Positions 1-10,700 of a DNA stretch of 64,000 bases are shown here, piece by piece. Source of the stretch: Candidatus Baltobacteraceae bacterium (lineage in GTDB: Bacteria > Vulcanimicrobiota > Vulcanimicrobiia > Vulcanimicrobiales > Vulcanimicrobiaceae); contig DASXEW010000003.1 of assembly GCA_036489885.1 (NCBI GenBank), forward strand, positions 1,054,001 through 1,118,000. Reading direction: 5' to 3'. Positions within the stretch are counted from its first letter, which is position 1. Every line of letters starts with the position of its first letter. The translations under genes were made by a program, and so were the position numbers. The notes beneath the pieces are model-generated. The model worked only from the letters and a program-made list of their open reading frames with translations. It ran no database searches and was not told where the DNA came from.

Positions 1-1
1 C

Positions 2-175
2 GTTGCTCGCGAGCTGCCGCAAACGTATGACGCTTTCGTCGCGACGCTCGGTCTTGCGCCTTGGCGGCGGGAGCTCATCGTGGAGCCGCTGTGGCGCTTC
101 TTAAGCGGGCGAGTTCCCCTGCGAATCGAGGGCTACGGGGAGGGAGTGCCGCGCACCATCGTCGGCGAACCCTGA
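2..175 (+). CDS. 3' end of an unidentified protein (partial)
   Basis: An open frame enters from the left edge and stops with TGA at 173-175, leaving 57 C-terminal residues rich in Leu, Arg and Glu (ending RTIVGEP). It is followed 7 nt later by the aconitase ATG in the same direction, so it may be the previous gene of the same transcript. I recognise no family from this fragment. It is called coding because it runs open to the edge, ends just before acnA and has sense-strand composition like its neighbours. Confidence 0.5.
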   Translation, partial: VARELPQTYDAFVATLGLAPWRRELIVEPLWRFLSGRVPLRIEGYGEGVPRTIVGEP

Positions 176-182
176 GCGCCCT

Positions 183-2864
183 ATGCCGAAAATCGACTCA
201 TTCAAAGCCGCTGACACGCTTCGAGTCGGAAACCGTTCGTACCGATACGTTCGCCTCGATGCACTAGAGCGCGCAGGCGTTGCGCGACTCGCAGAGCTTC
301 CCTACTCGATAAAAGTTCTGCTCGAGAATCTGCTGCGTTACGAAGACGGCAACACCGTCAAACGCGACGACATCGAAGCGCTTGCGAAGTACAGACCGGG
401 CGGCGAGCAACGCGAGATCGCATTTCGACCGGCCCGTGTGTTGCTGCAAGATTTCACCGGCGTCCCCGCCGTCGTCGATCTCGCCGTCATGCGGGACGCA
501 ATTGCGAAGATGGGTGGCGATCCGAAGAAGATCAATCCGCTGCAGCCCGTCGAGCTGGTCATCGATCACTCGGTGCAAGTCGACGCGTTTGGTTCGGCCG
601 GCGCCTTCGCGCGCAACGGGGAGCTCGAATTCGAACGCAACCGCGAACGCTATCTCTTTTTGAAATGGGGGCAAGGCGCGTTTTCGAATTTCCGCGCCGT
701 TCCGCCCGACACGGGTATCGTCCATCAGGTCAACATCGAGTTCCTAGCGCGCGTCGTCTTCGGCGCGGGCGGTGCAGGCTCGCCGGCACCCGCGGGTGAG
801 ACCGACGCGTATCCGGACACGGTCGTCGGCACCGATTCGCACACGACCATGGTGAACGGACTCGGCGTCGTAGCTTGGGGCGTCGGAGGTATCGAAGCCG
901 AAGCCGCAATGCTGGGTCAGCCGATCACGATGTTGATTCCGGAAGTCATCGGCTTCAGGCTGACCGGCAATTTGAAGGAAGGCGTCACGGCAACCGACTT
1001 GGTGCTGACCGTCACCGAGATGCTTCGCAAGAAGGGCGTGGTCGGTAAGTTCGTCGAGTTTTACGGCAAGGGACTTTCGAATCTCGCGGTCGCCGATCGC
1101 ACGACGCTCGGTAACATGTCGCCGGAATACGGTTCGACGATCGCCGTCTTTCCGGTCGATCATCGCACGCTCGAATATTTGCGGCTCACAGGACGTTCCG
1201 ACGATCAAGTCGCGCTCGTCGAAGCCTACGCCAAGGCGCAAGGTTTGTACCGGACCGACGAAACGCCGGACGCAACCTACGCGGATACGCTCTCGCTCGA
1301 TCTCGGTGAGGTCGTTCCGAATCTCGCCGGACCGCGCCGTCCGCAAGATCGCGTCGCGCTCAGCAATGTGAAGTCGTCGTTTTCCTCGGCGCTTGCCGAA
1401 TGGCAAAAAGCCCGCGGTGGAAACGGTAAGCCCACGAACGGCGCGCTGGGTGACGGCGCTGTCGTCATCGCGGCGATCACGAGCTGCACGAACACCTCGA
1501 ATCCATCGGTTATGATCGGCGCCGGGCTCGTCGCAAAGAAAGCCGTCGAACGCGGAATCAAACCAAAACCGTGGGTGAAGACGAGCCTTGCACCCGGCTC
1601 GCAAGTCGTCACCGATTATTTGGAACGCGCGGGCTTGTGGCCGTATCTCAACGAGATGGGGTTCAATCTAGTCGCTTACGGCTGCACGACCTGCATTGGA
1701 AATTCCGGTCCGCTGCCCGACGAGGTCGCAAAGAAAGTCTCCGACGAAGATTTGATCGTAGCTGCGGTGCTTTCGGGAAATCGCAATTTCGAAGGCCGTA
1801 TCCATCCCCAAGTGCGCGCGAATTATCTCGCGTCGCCGATGCTCGTCGTCGCGTATGCGCTCGCGGGCCGGATGGACGTCGATCTTACGACCGAACCGCT
1901 CGGCACGGACAAGAACGGCAAGCCCGTGTTTCTGCGCGAGATCTGGCCGTCGAACGAAGAGATTGGAAAAGCGGTTGCCGACGCCGTGCAATCCGCGATG
2001 TTCAAGAAACGTTACGGCGACGTCTACACCGGTGACGATCGCTGGCGTGGAATGGCTGCCCCGACGGGCGAGCGCTACGCTTGGGACGCGAAGAGCGAGT
2101 ACGTCAAACCCGCACCCTACTTCGACGGCATGCCGGCGAAACCGGAGGCCAAGCCGGATATCGTCGATGCACGCGTGCTCGCGGTACTCGGGGACAGCGT
2201 CACGACCGACCACATTTCTCCGGCCGGAAGCATCGCGAAATCGAGCCCTGCCGCAAAGTACTTGGTCGAACACGGCGTCGAGCAGCGTGACTTCAATTCT
2301 TACGGCGCGCGCCGCGGCAATCACGAAGTGATGATGCGCGGCACGTTTGCGAACACGCGCTTGAAGAATATGCTCGTCCCCGGCGTCGAAGGCGGCGTAA
2401 CGCGCTATCTTCCAACCGGCGAGCAGATGTCGATCTATGACGCGGCGATGCGTTATAAAACCGATAAGACGCCGCTGATCATCCTGGCCGGAAAAGAATA
2501 CGGCAGCGGTTCATCGCGCGATTGGGCTGCAAAAGGTCCGATGCTGCTCGGCATCACCGCCGTGATCGCGGAGTCGCTGGAGAAGATTCACCGGAGCAAC
2601 CTGATCGGTATGGGCATTCTTCCGCTCGAGTTCGCAAAAGGCGTCACGCGCGAGTCGCTTGGCCTTACCGGCGAAGAGTCGTTCACGATTCGAGGGCTCG
2701 CGACTATCTCGCCGCGTCAGACGCTCAAAGTCGAAGCGAAGTTGCCCGGTGGAAAGACGACGACGTTCGAGACGATGATTCGTATCGACACGCCGGACGA
2801 GATGCAGTATTACCGCCACGGCGGCATCCTGCAGTACGTCTTGCGCCAAATCGCCGCATCATAG
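183..2864 (+). CDS. acnA: aconitate hydratase AcnA (893 aa)
   Basis: Catalyses citrate-isocitrate isomerisation in the cytoplasmic TCA cycle using a [4Fe-4S] cluster. Length matches AcnA/IRP-type aconitases (about 890 aa), not AcnB. The three cluster cysteines are visible: C435 in TSCTNTSNP, and C501 and C504 in [11 protein letters not shown]. The C-terminal swivel domain carries [13 protein letters not shown], which holds active-site Ser/Arg residues. The N-terminal part has the family motif DHSVQVD, and [13 protein letters not shown] follows. The ATG at 183 lies 7 nt after the previous stop and gives the expected N-terminus. Family assignment is secure; AcnA could also act in methylcitrate pathways. 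Confidence 0.97.
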   Translation: MPKIDSFKAADTLRVGNRSYRYVRLDALERAGVARLAELPYSIKVLLENLLRYEDGNTVKRDDIEALAKYRPGGEQREIAFRPARVLLQDFTGVPAVVDLAVMRDAIAKMGGDPKKINPLQPVELVIDHSVQVDAFGSAGAFARNGELEFERNRERYLFLKWGQGAFSNFRAVPPDTGIVHQVNIEFLARVVFGAGGAGSPAPAGETDAYPDTVVGTDSHTTMVNGLGVVAWGVGGIEAEAAMLGQPITMLIPEVIGFRLTGNLKEGVTATDLVLTVTEMLRKKGVVGKFVEFYGKGLSNLAVADRTTLGNMSPEYGSTIAVFPVDHRTLEYLRLTGRSDDQVALVEAYAKAQGLYRTDETPDATYADTLSLDLGEVVPNLAGPRRPQDRVALSNVKSSFSSALAEWQKARGGNGKPTNGALGDGAVVIAAITSCTNTSNPSVMIGAGLVAKKAVERGIKPKPWVKTSLAPGSQVVTDYLERAGLWPYLNEMGFNLVAYGCTTCIGNSGPLPDEVAKKVSDEDLIVAAVLSGNRNFEGRIHPQVRANYLASPMLVVAYALAGRMDVDLTTEPLGTDKNGKPVFLREIWPSNEEIGKAVADAVQSAMFKKRYGDVYTGDDRWRGMAAPTGERYAWDAKSEYVKPAPYFDGMPAKPEAKPDIVDARVLAVLGDSVTTDHISPAGSIAKSSPAAKYLVEHGVEQRDFNSYGARRGNHEVMMRGTFANTRLKNMLVPGVEGGVTRYLPTGEQMSIYDAAMRYKTDKTPLIILAGKEYGSGSSRDWAAKGPMLLGITAVIAESLEKIHRSNLIGMGILPLEFAKGVTRESLGLTGEESFTIRGLATISPRQTLKVEAKLPGGKTTTFETMIRIDTPDEMQYYRHGGILQYVLRQIAAS

Positions 2865-2867
2865 GGG

Positions 2868-2914
2868 TGTCATCCCGAGCGTAGCGCCGCAGGCGCGAAG
2901 TCGAGGGACAGCGC
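2868..2914. repeat. dispersed intergenic repeat, copy 1 (single arm)
   Basis: Starts GTGTCATCCCGAGCGTAG and ends TCGAGGGACAGCG, with a variable GC-rich centre between (CGCCGCAGGCGCGAAG). The same flanks recur at 17455-17576, 47655-47707 and 57506-57673. It fills nearly all of the gap between acnA and the next gene, whose TTG start is 3 nt downstream. This copy is one arm only, without the inverted partner seen in copies 2 and 4. Confidence 0.75.
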
Positions 2915-2916
2915 GA

Positions 2917-3876
2917 TTGCCCAATCTCCCGGAAATCAGGCGTGCGGCGAAGGTCGTCCACTCGGTCTTTCCGGGAACTCCGCAATATACGTGGCCACTG
3001 CTTTCGAAGCGCCTCGAAGCCGAAGTGTGGGTCAAGCACGAGAACGAGACTCCGATCGGCGCATTCAAGGTCCGCGGCGGACTTTCGTATCTCGAGGCGC
3101 TAGCCCAAAAACATCCGGTTCGCGGCGTGATCACGGCCACGCGCGGGAATCACGGACAGAGCATCGCGTTCGCGGCCGCGCGGCACGGCGTCAATGCCAC
3201 GATCGTCGTCCCGCACAACAACAGCGTCGAGAAGAATGCGGCGATGCGCGCCTTTGGTGCGGAACTCGTCGTGCATGGCCGCGACTTTCAAGAGGCGGCC
3301 GAATATATGCAGCGGCTCGCGGTCGAGCGCGATCTGCACGAGGTGGCTTCGTTCCATCCATGGCTCGTCCGCGGTGTCGCCACGTATGCGCTCGAGTTCT
3401 TTGATGCCGTCCGCGATCTGGATGTCGTATACGTGCCGATCGGTATGGGATCGGGAATCTGCGGGACGATCGCAGTGCGCGATGCGCTCGGTCTCGCGAC
3501 CCAAATCGTTGGCGTCGTCTCAGATGCCGCGGATGCCTACGCCCAATCGTTCGAAGCCGGCCACATCATAACGACCGAGAGCGCCGACACGTTTGCCGAC
3601 GGCGTAGCATGCCGTGTGCCCAATCCGGACGCGTTCGCGATGATTCGTCGCGGTGCGACTCGCGTGATTCGCGTCAACGATGCTGAGGTCAAAGCCGCGA
3701 TGCGTGCCTATTTCACCGACATCCACAGAGTCGTCGAGGGTGCGGGAGCAGTGCCGCTCGCCGCTGCCATGCGCGAACGCGAATACCTACGCGGGAAAAA
3801 GATCGGGCTCGTAATTTCTGGGGGGAACATCGACCGGGATCTCTTTGCGGGGATCCTCGCGGCGCATACCGGGTGA
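2917..3876 (+). CDS. threonine/serine dehydratase-like PLP enzyme (319 aa)
   Basis: Fold-type II PLP enzyme that would deaminate threonine, serine or a related 3-hydroxy amino acid to a 2-oxo acid and ammonia. The PLP lysine is K51 in GAFKVRGG. The TRGNHGQS loop (about 75-82) and the phosphate-binding SGGNID near the C-terminus are present. At 319 aa it lacks the regulatory ACT domain of IlvA, so it is of the catabolic or EutB-like short type. The start is TTG, directly after repeat copy 1, with no strong Shine-Dalgarno. The GTG of the next gene overlaps its TGA, so the two are probably coupled. Substrate is not resolved; serine/threonine racemase is an alternative. Confidence 0.85.
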   Translation: MPNLPEIRRAAKVVHSVFPGTPQYTWPLLSKRLEAEVWVKHENETPIGAFKVRGGLSYLEALAQKHPVRGVITATRGNHGQSIAFAAARHGVNATIVVPHNNSVEKNAAMRAFGAELVVHGRDFQEAAEYMQRLAVERDLHEVASFHPWLVRGVATYALEFFDAVRDLDVVYVPIGMGSGICGTIAVRDALGLATQIVGVVSDAADAYAQSFEAGHIITTESADTFADGVACRVPNPDAFAMIRRGATRVIRVNDAEVKAAMRAYFTDIHRVVEGAGAVPLAAAMREREYLRGKKIGLVISGGNIDRDLFAGILAAHTG

Positions 3877-4628
3877 CGCGTTCCGAACTGCTCGCGAAGG
3901 TTGCGGGCATCGAAGGCTATCTGAGCGACGATGAGGCCTGGCTGCTCTACCTCGCCGCGCGCAGCTTGGCGGCAGAAGCTCCGCGCATCGTCGAGATCGG
4001 CTCGTACAAAGGGCGCTCGACGATCGCCATCGGTATTGCGCTCGTCGAACGACGCGCGGGCAGTCTGGTGGCAATCGACCCGCATGGTCCAACCGGCAAA
4101 ACCAGCTACACGCTGGAGCATGGCGACGCCGACACGTTCGTTGCGTACGAGGCCAATCTCGCGCGCGCGGGCGTCTCCGCGTATGTAACATCTCTGCGTG
4201 CGACGTCAACGCAGGCGCGTCCGACCTACGACCTGCGGCCGATCGACATGCTCTTTATCGACGGCTCGCACGACTATGAAGACGTTCTGGCCGACATCGA
4301 TGCGTGGGCGCCGCTCCTAGGCTCGGGGTCCATCGTCGCCTTCAACGATCCGTACGTTCCCGGTGTGAATCGTGCGATTCGTGAGCGCATCGCATCCGGA
4401 ATGCTGACCCTCGCATCGTTCCGCCACGTCAACAACACGCTGTTCGCACGCAAGGTCGAAGCTGCCCCGAACCACCGCGGAATGCCGCTGCCATTGGCGC
4501 TGTATTTCAATGTGGAGCAGCTGCGTTTCAGGCTGCTCAAGCTTGCGCTTCGTGGTACTCTCGAAGCGCTCGGCATTGTTTACGTACGTCCGTCGGACGT
4601 GCGACTACCGGATTGGCGCCTCTTCTAA
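3873..4628 (+). CDS. class I SAM-dependent methyltransferase (251 aa)
   Basis: Resembles the family-24 type of methyltransferase. Motif I region is VEIGSYKGRSTIAI, followed by an acidic strand end AIDPHG and then FIDGSHDYEDVLADI, where Asp/His typically contribute to metal or substrate binding. AFNDPYVPGVNRAI follows. The GTG start overlaps the previous stop (GTGA). Its 3' end overlaps the convergent RND permease gene by 24 nt. The substrate cannot be read from sequence; such enzymes modify sugars, lipids or small acids. The C-terminal 60 residues are hydrophobic and basic and show no recognisable domain. Confidence 0.75.
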   Translation: MTRSELLAKVAGIEGYLSDDEAWLLYLAARSLAAEAPRIVEIGSYKGRSTIAIGIALVERRAGSLVAIDPHGPTGKTSYTLEHGDADTFVAYEANLARAGVSAYVTSLRATSTQARPTYDLRPIDMLFIDGSHDYEDVLADIDAWAPLLGSGSIVAFNDPYVPGVNRAIRERIASGMLTLASFRHVNNTLFARKVEAAPNHRGMPLPLALYFNVEQLRFRLLKLALRGTLEALGIVYVRPSDVRLPDWRLF

Positions 4629-7600
4629 GCCGCCTTTTTTGCCGGCCAGGATCTGCTCGAGCGATTCGGGTTCGCGCGGCGGCGGCGAGAATTTCAGGTA
4701 AACGATCGGGACGAGCAGCAACGTCAGGAGCAGCGAGCTCGTAAGACCGCCGATGACGACGGTTCCGAGCGAACGTTCGGCTTGCGAGCCCGGATCGAGC
4801 GCGAGCGCTAGCGGCAGCATGCCGGCAATCATCGCGCACGTGGTCATGATGATCGGACGGAACCGTTCCATCGCGCTTTCGCGTACGGCCTCGATCTCAT
4901 CGAGCCCCGAATGGCGCAGACGATTCGCAAAATCGACAAGCAAGATGCCGTTCTTCGTGACGAGACCGATCAGCAAGACGGCGCCGATGAACGAAAAGAG
5001 GTTCAGCGTTTCGTGCGCGAGCGCGAGCGAGCCCAAGGCGCCGACGACTGCAACGGGTACGGAAAACATGATGACGAACGGCGTGCGATAGCTGTCGTAA
5101 AGCGCGACCATCAACAGATAGACGAGCGCGATCGAGAGCAGGAGCGAAACGCTCATCCCGACCACCGTGTCGTGCACCGATTGCTGGTTGCCGCCGGTAA
5201 TCGGCTGAACGTGCACGGTCGGGGGCAAGTGCAATTGACGTACGCGCGCGTCGAAGGCGCGTTGAACGTTGGAAAGTTCGGCGCCCGGCGCGATGTTGGC
5301 GCCGATGTAAACGACGCTTTGACGATCGATGCGCGCGATCAGTGGCGGCGCGGGTGCGTATTGCAAGTGTGCAATATCGCCGACGTGGACGATCTGACCG
5401 CTGTTCGAGCGGACGGGGATTGCCGCGATAGCTGCGAGGTTCGTTTGATCGCGCTGCGGATAGATGACTTGAACGTCCTTGAGCCCATCGACGCCCGTGA
5501 ACTGTGTCGCAATGACACCGCCGAACGCTGCGCGGATCGCCGTCGATGCGGTTCCGATCGACGTGTTGAGCGTACGGGCGCGGTCGCGATCGAATTGAAC
5601 CTCGACCTGCGGCGAATCATCGGTTCCGGTCGTCGTGACGTCGACCGCACCTTTTGAATTCAGGAGTGCTTGATAGACCTGCACCGCATATGGCGCCGGA
5701 TCGACGTCGCCGGTCGCGCTGACGACCTCGTCGATCGGTTGCTGGATTCCACCTTGAATGTCAGTCGCAGGGATCACGACGATTTTCGCGCCGGAGGCGA
5801 TGCGCTGTGCGCGAGCCTGAATGCGTGTCGTCCACGTGGCTGTCGACTGCGAACGATTAGGCCGCAGAAATAAGTGCAGCTGCCCGATCGCGCCGTTGTT
5901 GATGTAGCCCGAAAGGTTCCCAACGTATGCGCCGGCGAGCGCCGTCTCCGCGGACACGTCCGGAATCGTATCGATGTAGCGCTCGACAGCGAGGACGCCT
6001 TGGCGCGTCGTCTCGAGCGGCGTTCCGGTCGGATACGTCAGCGTAACGTAGATTTCACCGCGATCGACCTGCGGAACGAATTCGAACCCGACGATACCGA
6101 GAGGGATTAGCAGCAACGCGAGTGCGAGCGAGCCGAATGAGATGATGACGACGGCGAGCCGTTTTTCCAGCGCCCACTCGAGTGCGCGTGTTACGTACCA
6201 TCCGCGCAGCGAATCGAACCCGGCAGCGAACGAATCGATTATGCGCCACGGACGCCACTTCGAGAGCAGCGACCAGCGGCCGGCAAGGGCCGGCGTTACC
6301 GTGAAGGAGACGAACAGCGACGTGAGCGTCGCCACCGTGACGACGAGTCCGAATTCGCGCAAGAACAACCCGACCGAACCCGGCAAGAACGAGATCGGTA
6401 AGAAGACGACCACGTCGACGAGCGTGATGACGATGGCGGCGACGCCGATCTCCATTCGGCCGCTGACCGCAGCATTGCGCGGATCCTCGCCGTTTTCGTG
6501 ATGGCGCTCGATGTTTTCCAATACGACGATCGAGTCGTCGACCAAAATGCCGATGATCAGCGTCATCGCGAGCAGCGATACCGTGTCGATCGTGAAGTTG
6601 GCCATCCGCATCGCCGCGAGCGTGACGAGCAGCGACGTCGGGATCGCGAGCATGACCACAACCGCATTGCGCCACGAATGCAAGAAGAAGAGCATCACGA
6701 TTCCGGTAAAGATGATCGCTTCGATCAGCGTGCGGATAACACCGGAAAGCTGCTCTCTGGTGTAGGTAGCTTGAACGTTGAGAACGTCAAAGTGAATGTT
6801 CGGATACGCGCGCTCGAGCCCGGGCAGAGCGCGCAGCACAGATTCCGATGCCTGGACTTCGCTCGTGTTGCTGGCTTTTTGCACGTCGAGCGCGATGCTT
6901 TGCGAGCCGTGCGTGTATGCATAGACTCGCTGAGGCTCGAACGTATCCGTAACGCTTGCAATGTCGCCGATGCGGAAGAGCCGTGCGGACGAACCGAACG
7001 CATTTGTTCCGGACGGCGTCGACGTCGATCCGCCGCTGACCAGCAAATCGGCAACCGAAGGCGGCGTGGTGACATCACCGCGAATGTCGATATTGGTCTC
7101 GCGATTCGGCGCGTATGCGATTCCGCCGGGCGCGCGGACGTTGTTGTTCGCGATCGTGTTGGTGACGTCCGTGAGCGTCAACCCCGAAGCGAGCAGTTGA
7201 TTCGGATGGACGTTCACCTGGATCGACGGATTCACTGCCCCGTTTTCGACCACGTACGAAACGCCCGGGATTTGCTCGAGCGAAGGGACGACGCGATTCG
7301 TAACGACCGAAGAGAGCTCGCCGGGCTGTAGCGAGTTGGAGCTCGCGACCAACGAGACGACGACTGCTTCGCTCGGATCGTAGATTGAGACTTGCGGCGT
7401 CGTTAGGTCGTTCGGCAATTGGCGTTGCGCGTTTTGGACGCGGCCCTGGACTTGAACGAGATCGGTGTTTACGTCCGAGGAAAGCATGAAGTGCGCGACG
7501 ATCGTCGCCTGTCCCGACTCGATCGACGTTTCGATCGTGTCGAGGTTGGGCGCGCCCGCAATCTGATCTTCGAGCGGCCGAACGATTGCATCGCGCAGCT

Positions 7601-7772
7601 CGCTGGTCGACGCGCCCGGATACGTGATGAGTACTTGAATCGTCGGAACGTCGTAGTTGGGGAACTGCTGTTTGACCAGGACGACGGCTGCAATGCCGCC
7701 CGCCAACATGGTCAAGAGAACGAAGACCGTTACCAGTGTCGGACGTTGAACGAAAAGACGTGTGATCTGCAT
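4605..7772 (-). CDS. RND efflux permease, HAE1 family, second of tandem pair (1055 aa)
   Basis: Inner-membrane proton-driven multidrug exporter subunit. It begins MQITRLFVQRPTLVTVF, the usual first transmembrane helix. The TM4 proton-relay pair is visible in GILVDDSIVVLENI, followed by EIGVAAIVITLVDVVVFLPI. The second half repeats the topology, with GLVTKNGILLVDFAN and RFRPIIMTTCAMIAG. Length is typical (1020-1060 aa). Its ATG overlaps the stop of the upstream permease as TAATG, so the two are translationally coupled. The order adaptor-permease-permease matches MdtABC-like systems in which two permeases form one hetero-trimer. No outer-membrane factor gene is nearby. Confidence 0.93.
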   Translation of the reverse strand: MQITRLFVQRPTLVTVFVLLTMLAGGIAAVVLVKQQFPNYDVPTIQVLITYPGASTSELRDAIVRPLEDQIAGAPNLDTIETSIESGQATIVAHFMLSSDVNTDLVQVQGRVQNAQRQLPNDLTTPQVSIYDPSEAVVVSLVASSNSLQPGELSSVVTNRVVPSLEQIPGVSYVVENGAVNPSIQVNVHPNQLLASGLTLTDVTNTIANNNVRAPGGIAYAPNRETNIDIRGDVTTPPSVADLLVSGGSTSTPSGTNAFGSSARLFRIGDIASVTDTFEPQRVYAYTHGSQSIALDVQKASNTSEVQASESVLRALPGLERAYPNIHFDVLNVQATYTREQLSGVIRTLIEAIIFTGIVMLFFLHSWRNAVVVMLAIPTSLLVTLAAMRMANFTIDTVSLLAMTLIIGILVDDSIVVLENIERHHENGEDPRNAAVSGRMEIGVAAIVITLVDVVVFLPISFLPGSVGLFLREFGLVVTVATLTSLFVSFTVTPALAGRWSLLSKWRPWRIIDSFAAGFDSLRGWYVTRALEWALEKRLAVVIISFGSLALALLLIPLGIVGFEFVPQVDRGEIYVTLTYPTGTPLETTRQGVLAVERYIDTIPDVSAETALAGAYVGNLSGYINNGAIGQLHLFLRPNRSQSTATWTTRIQARAQRIASGAKIVVIPATDIQGGIQQPIDEVVSATGDVDPAPYAVQVYQALLNSKGAVDVTTTGTDDSPQVEVQFDRDRARTLNTSIGTASTAIRAAFGGVIATQFTGVDGLKDVQVIYPQRDQTNLAAIAAIPVRSNSGQIVHVGDIAHLQYAPAPPLIARIDRQSVVYIGANIAPGAELSNVQRAFDARVRQLHLPPTVHVQPITGGNQQSVHDTVVGMSVSLLLSIALVYLLMVALYDSYRTPFVIMFSVPVAVVGALGSLALAHETLNLFSFIGAVLLIGLVTKNGILLVDFANRLRHSGLDEIEAVRESAMERFRPIIMTTCAMIAGMLPLALALDPGSQAERSLGTVVIGGLTSSLLLTLLLVPIVYLKFSPPPREPESLEQILAGKKGGLEEAPIR

Positions 7773-10700
7773 TAGGTGCTACCCGCCCCCACGGGCGTGC
7801 GCGGCGCAGGCTCGAGGTTCGAGGGCGGCTCGTGCGATTGGAAATGGCGCGGGGCCAGCCACACGAAGGCGACAGGGACGAGCACGAGCGTGAGCAGCAG
7901 CGAGCTGGTGAGCCCGCCGATCACAACGATACCGAGCGAGCGGCGTACTTCGGAGCCTGGTTCGAGCGCGATGGCAATCGGCAGCATGCCGGCAATCATC
8001 GAGGCCGTCGTCATGACGATCGGACGGAATCGCTCTTGAGCGCTTTCGCGAATCGCGGTGTAGCGGTCGACTCCGGCGCGAATATGATGATTCGCGAAAT
8101 CAACGAGCAGAATGCCGTTCTTCGAGACGAGACCGATCAACATAACCGTGCCGATCAGCGAGAAGAGGTTTAGCGTCTGGTTCGCAATTGCAAGCGAGCC
8201 GAGTGCGCCGACGGATGCAACCGGAATCGCAAACATGATGATGACCGGCAAGACGTAGCTGTCGTAGAGTGCGACCATCAACAAGTACACGAGCGTAAAC
8301 GAGAGGATCAGCGCCCAGCCGAGACCGCTGACGGTCTCCGCCAGATTCTGCTGTTGACCCCGCGCGTTCGGAATCACGTGGACGGTGTTCGGCAGATGAA
8401 GCGCGGCGACGCGTTGCAAGAACGCGCGCTGCACGTTTGAGAGGGCAATCCCCGGCGTCGTGTTTGCGCTCACGTGCACGACGGTTTGGCGATTCGTGCG
8501 TGTGATCAGCGGCGTGTTCGGATCTTGCACGAGCTTCGAGACGTCACCCGCGTACGTTACTTGCCCCGTCTTGGTGCGCACGGGAATCCGATTGATCTCG
8601 TCGACGGACGATTGCGCGCTTTGCGGATACGTCACCTGAACGTACTTGACGCCCAGGTTGGTGAAGAATTGAGCCGCGGTTGCGCCGCCGAACGCGGCGC
8701 GAATTCCGTTAGCCGCCGAAGCGATGTCGACGTCGAGCGCGCGAGCGCGTTCCCGGTCGAAAACGACGTCGACCTGGGGAGCAAGGATCGAGGCATTGCT
8801 TACCGCGTGAACGATCCCCGGCGTCGATTCCAAGACGGCGAGGATCCTGGCTGCATACGGATTGGGGTCGTCATTATCAGAGGTGATATTGTAATCAATC
8901 GGTTGTGCGTTGCCGCCGCCGGTTCCGGTGGCGGGGATAGCGACCGGATTTCCGCGCGCATATTTCTTGCGAGCCATTTGCGTCAGCGCCGTCGCCCAAA
9001 AGGTCGTTGAGTGTTTGCGCTTATCTTTGAGGAAGACGTGAATCTGGCCGACCGAGCCTTGCGTCACGCCGCCGCCGAAGCCGGCTTGATAGGATCCGGC
9101 CGTTCCCGTCTGCTTCTCGACATCGGGGATTTTTGCGATCTGTTGCGTGAGATCGGCGATCGCAGCATTTGTCGTCGCGAGCGGCGTCCCCGTCGGGAAG
9201 GTGAGCTGCATGAATATTTCGCCGCGATCGATCGGCGGAATGAAATCGAAGCCGATCACGTGCAGCGGAATGAGGCTGATCGCTCCGATGACGGAGAGCA
9301 CGCACGCGATCATCACGCTGCGCGGGTGACGTAAGCCCCACTCGAGGACGTGCGTCAGATACCATGTGCGCACCGCTTCAAAGCCGCGCGTGAAGGCTTC
9401 AACGACGCGCGGTGCTTTATGCGCTGAGAGCAGCGACCAGTTTCCGGCCAGCGCCGGCGTGACCGAGAACGAAACCGCGAGCGACGTCAATGTCGCGACG
9501 ACGACGACGAGCCCGAACTCGGAGAGGAAACGGCCAGTGACGCCGGGCAGGAACGAGATGGGCAAGAAGACGACGACGTCAACGAGCGTGATGACGATGG
9601 CGGCCGCGCCCATCTCGGTACGGGCCAGCAGCGCGGCCGTCTTGGGAGCCTCGCCGCCTTCGAAGTGCCGCTTGGCGTTCTCGAGGACGACGATCGAATC
9701 GTCGACCAGGATTCCGATGCAGAGCGTCATCGCGAGCAGCGAGATCGTATCGATCGTAAAATTCGCAAGGCGCATCACGAAGAGCGTCGTCAGCAAGGAC
9801 GTCGGAATCGCGATCATCACGACGATCGCGTTGCGCCACGAGCGCAGAAAGAACAACATCACGATCCCGGTGAAGATGATCCCTTCGGCGATCGTGTGAT
9901 AGACGGCGCTGAGCTGCTGTTGCGTGTACGTCGCTTGGTTGTTCAGGACGTCGAAACTGATGTTCGGATATTCTGCCCGCAGGCGGGGCAGGGCGCTCGT
10001 GACATTTTCTGCCGACGCGATCTCGCTCGCGCCGGTCGCTTTCTGAACGCCGAGCGAAATTGCAACCGTCGGCCCGACGTACGAATATGTACGTTGCACT
10101 TCCGAAGCATCGATGACGCTCGCGACGTCGCCGATTGCTACCGTACGTTGCGAGACACTCCATGGGTTGAGCGTCGAGGTTGAGGCGGATTGCGCGATCG
10201 AAAGCGGCGAGGTCGTTCCGGCCAGCGCCGATGATGTTGCCGCCGTCGAGCTTCCAACCGGCGCACCTTGGCCGACGCCGCGCAAACCAGTTCCACCCTG
10301 GGGGCCGGTGAGTGACGCCGCGCCGGTCGAACCGGCCGACGCCGCATATAAGGGAAGCTTGACGACGGACGCGACGTCGGTGACGTCACCACGAACGTCG
10401 ATCGACGTCTCACGATCGGCTCCATACGCGAGACCGCCCGGCGCGCGCAAGTTGTTGTTCGAGATGGCTTGCACGACGTCGCCGATGACGAATCCCGACG
10501 ACGAGAGCGTCTTCGGATCAACATAAACTTCAATCGCCGGAGCCACCGTCCCGTTCGCATTGACGTTTGAAACGCCGTCGATCTGCTCGATCTCGGGGAC
10601 GAGATTGTTAGTGACGATCGCGGAGAGGGCTGCGCGCGTGAGCGTTCGTGATGAAATGGATAGCGTCACGACCGTCGCCTGCCCCGGATCGAACGTCCGA

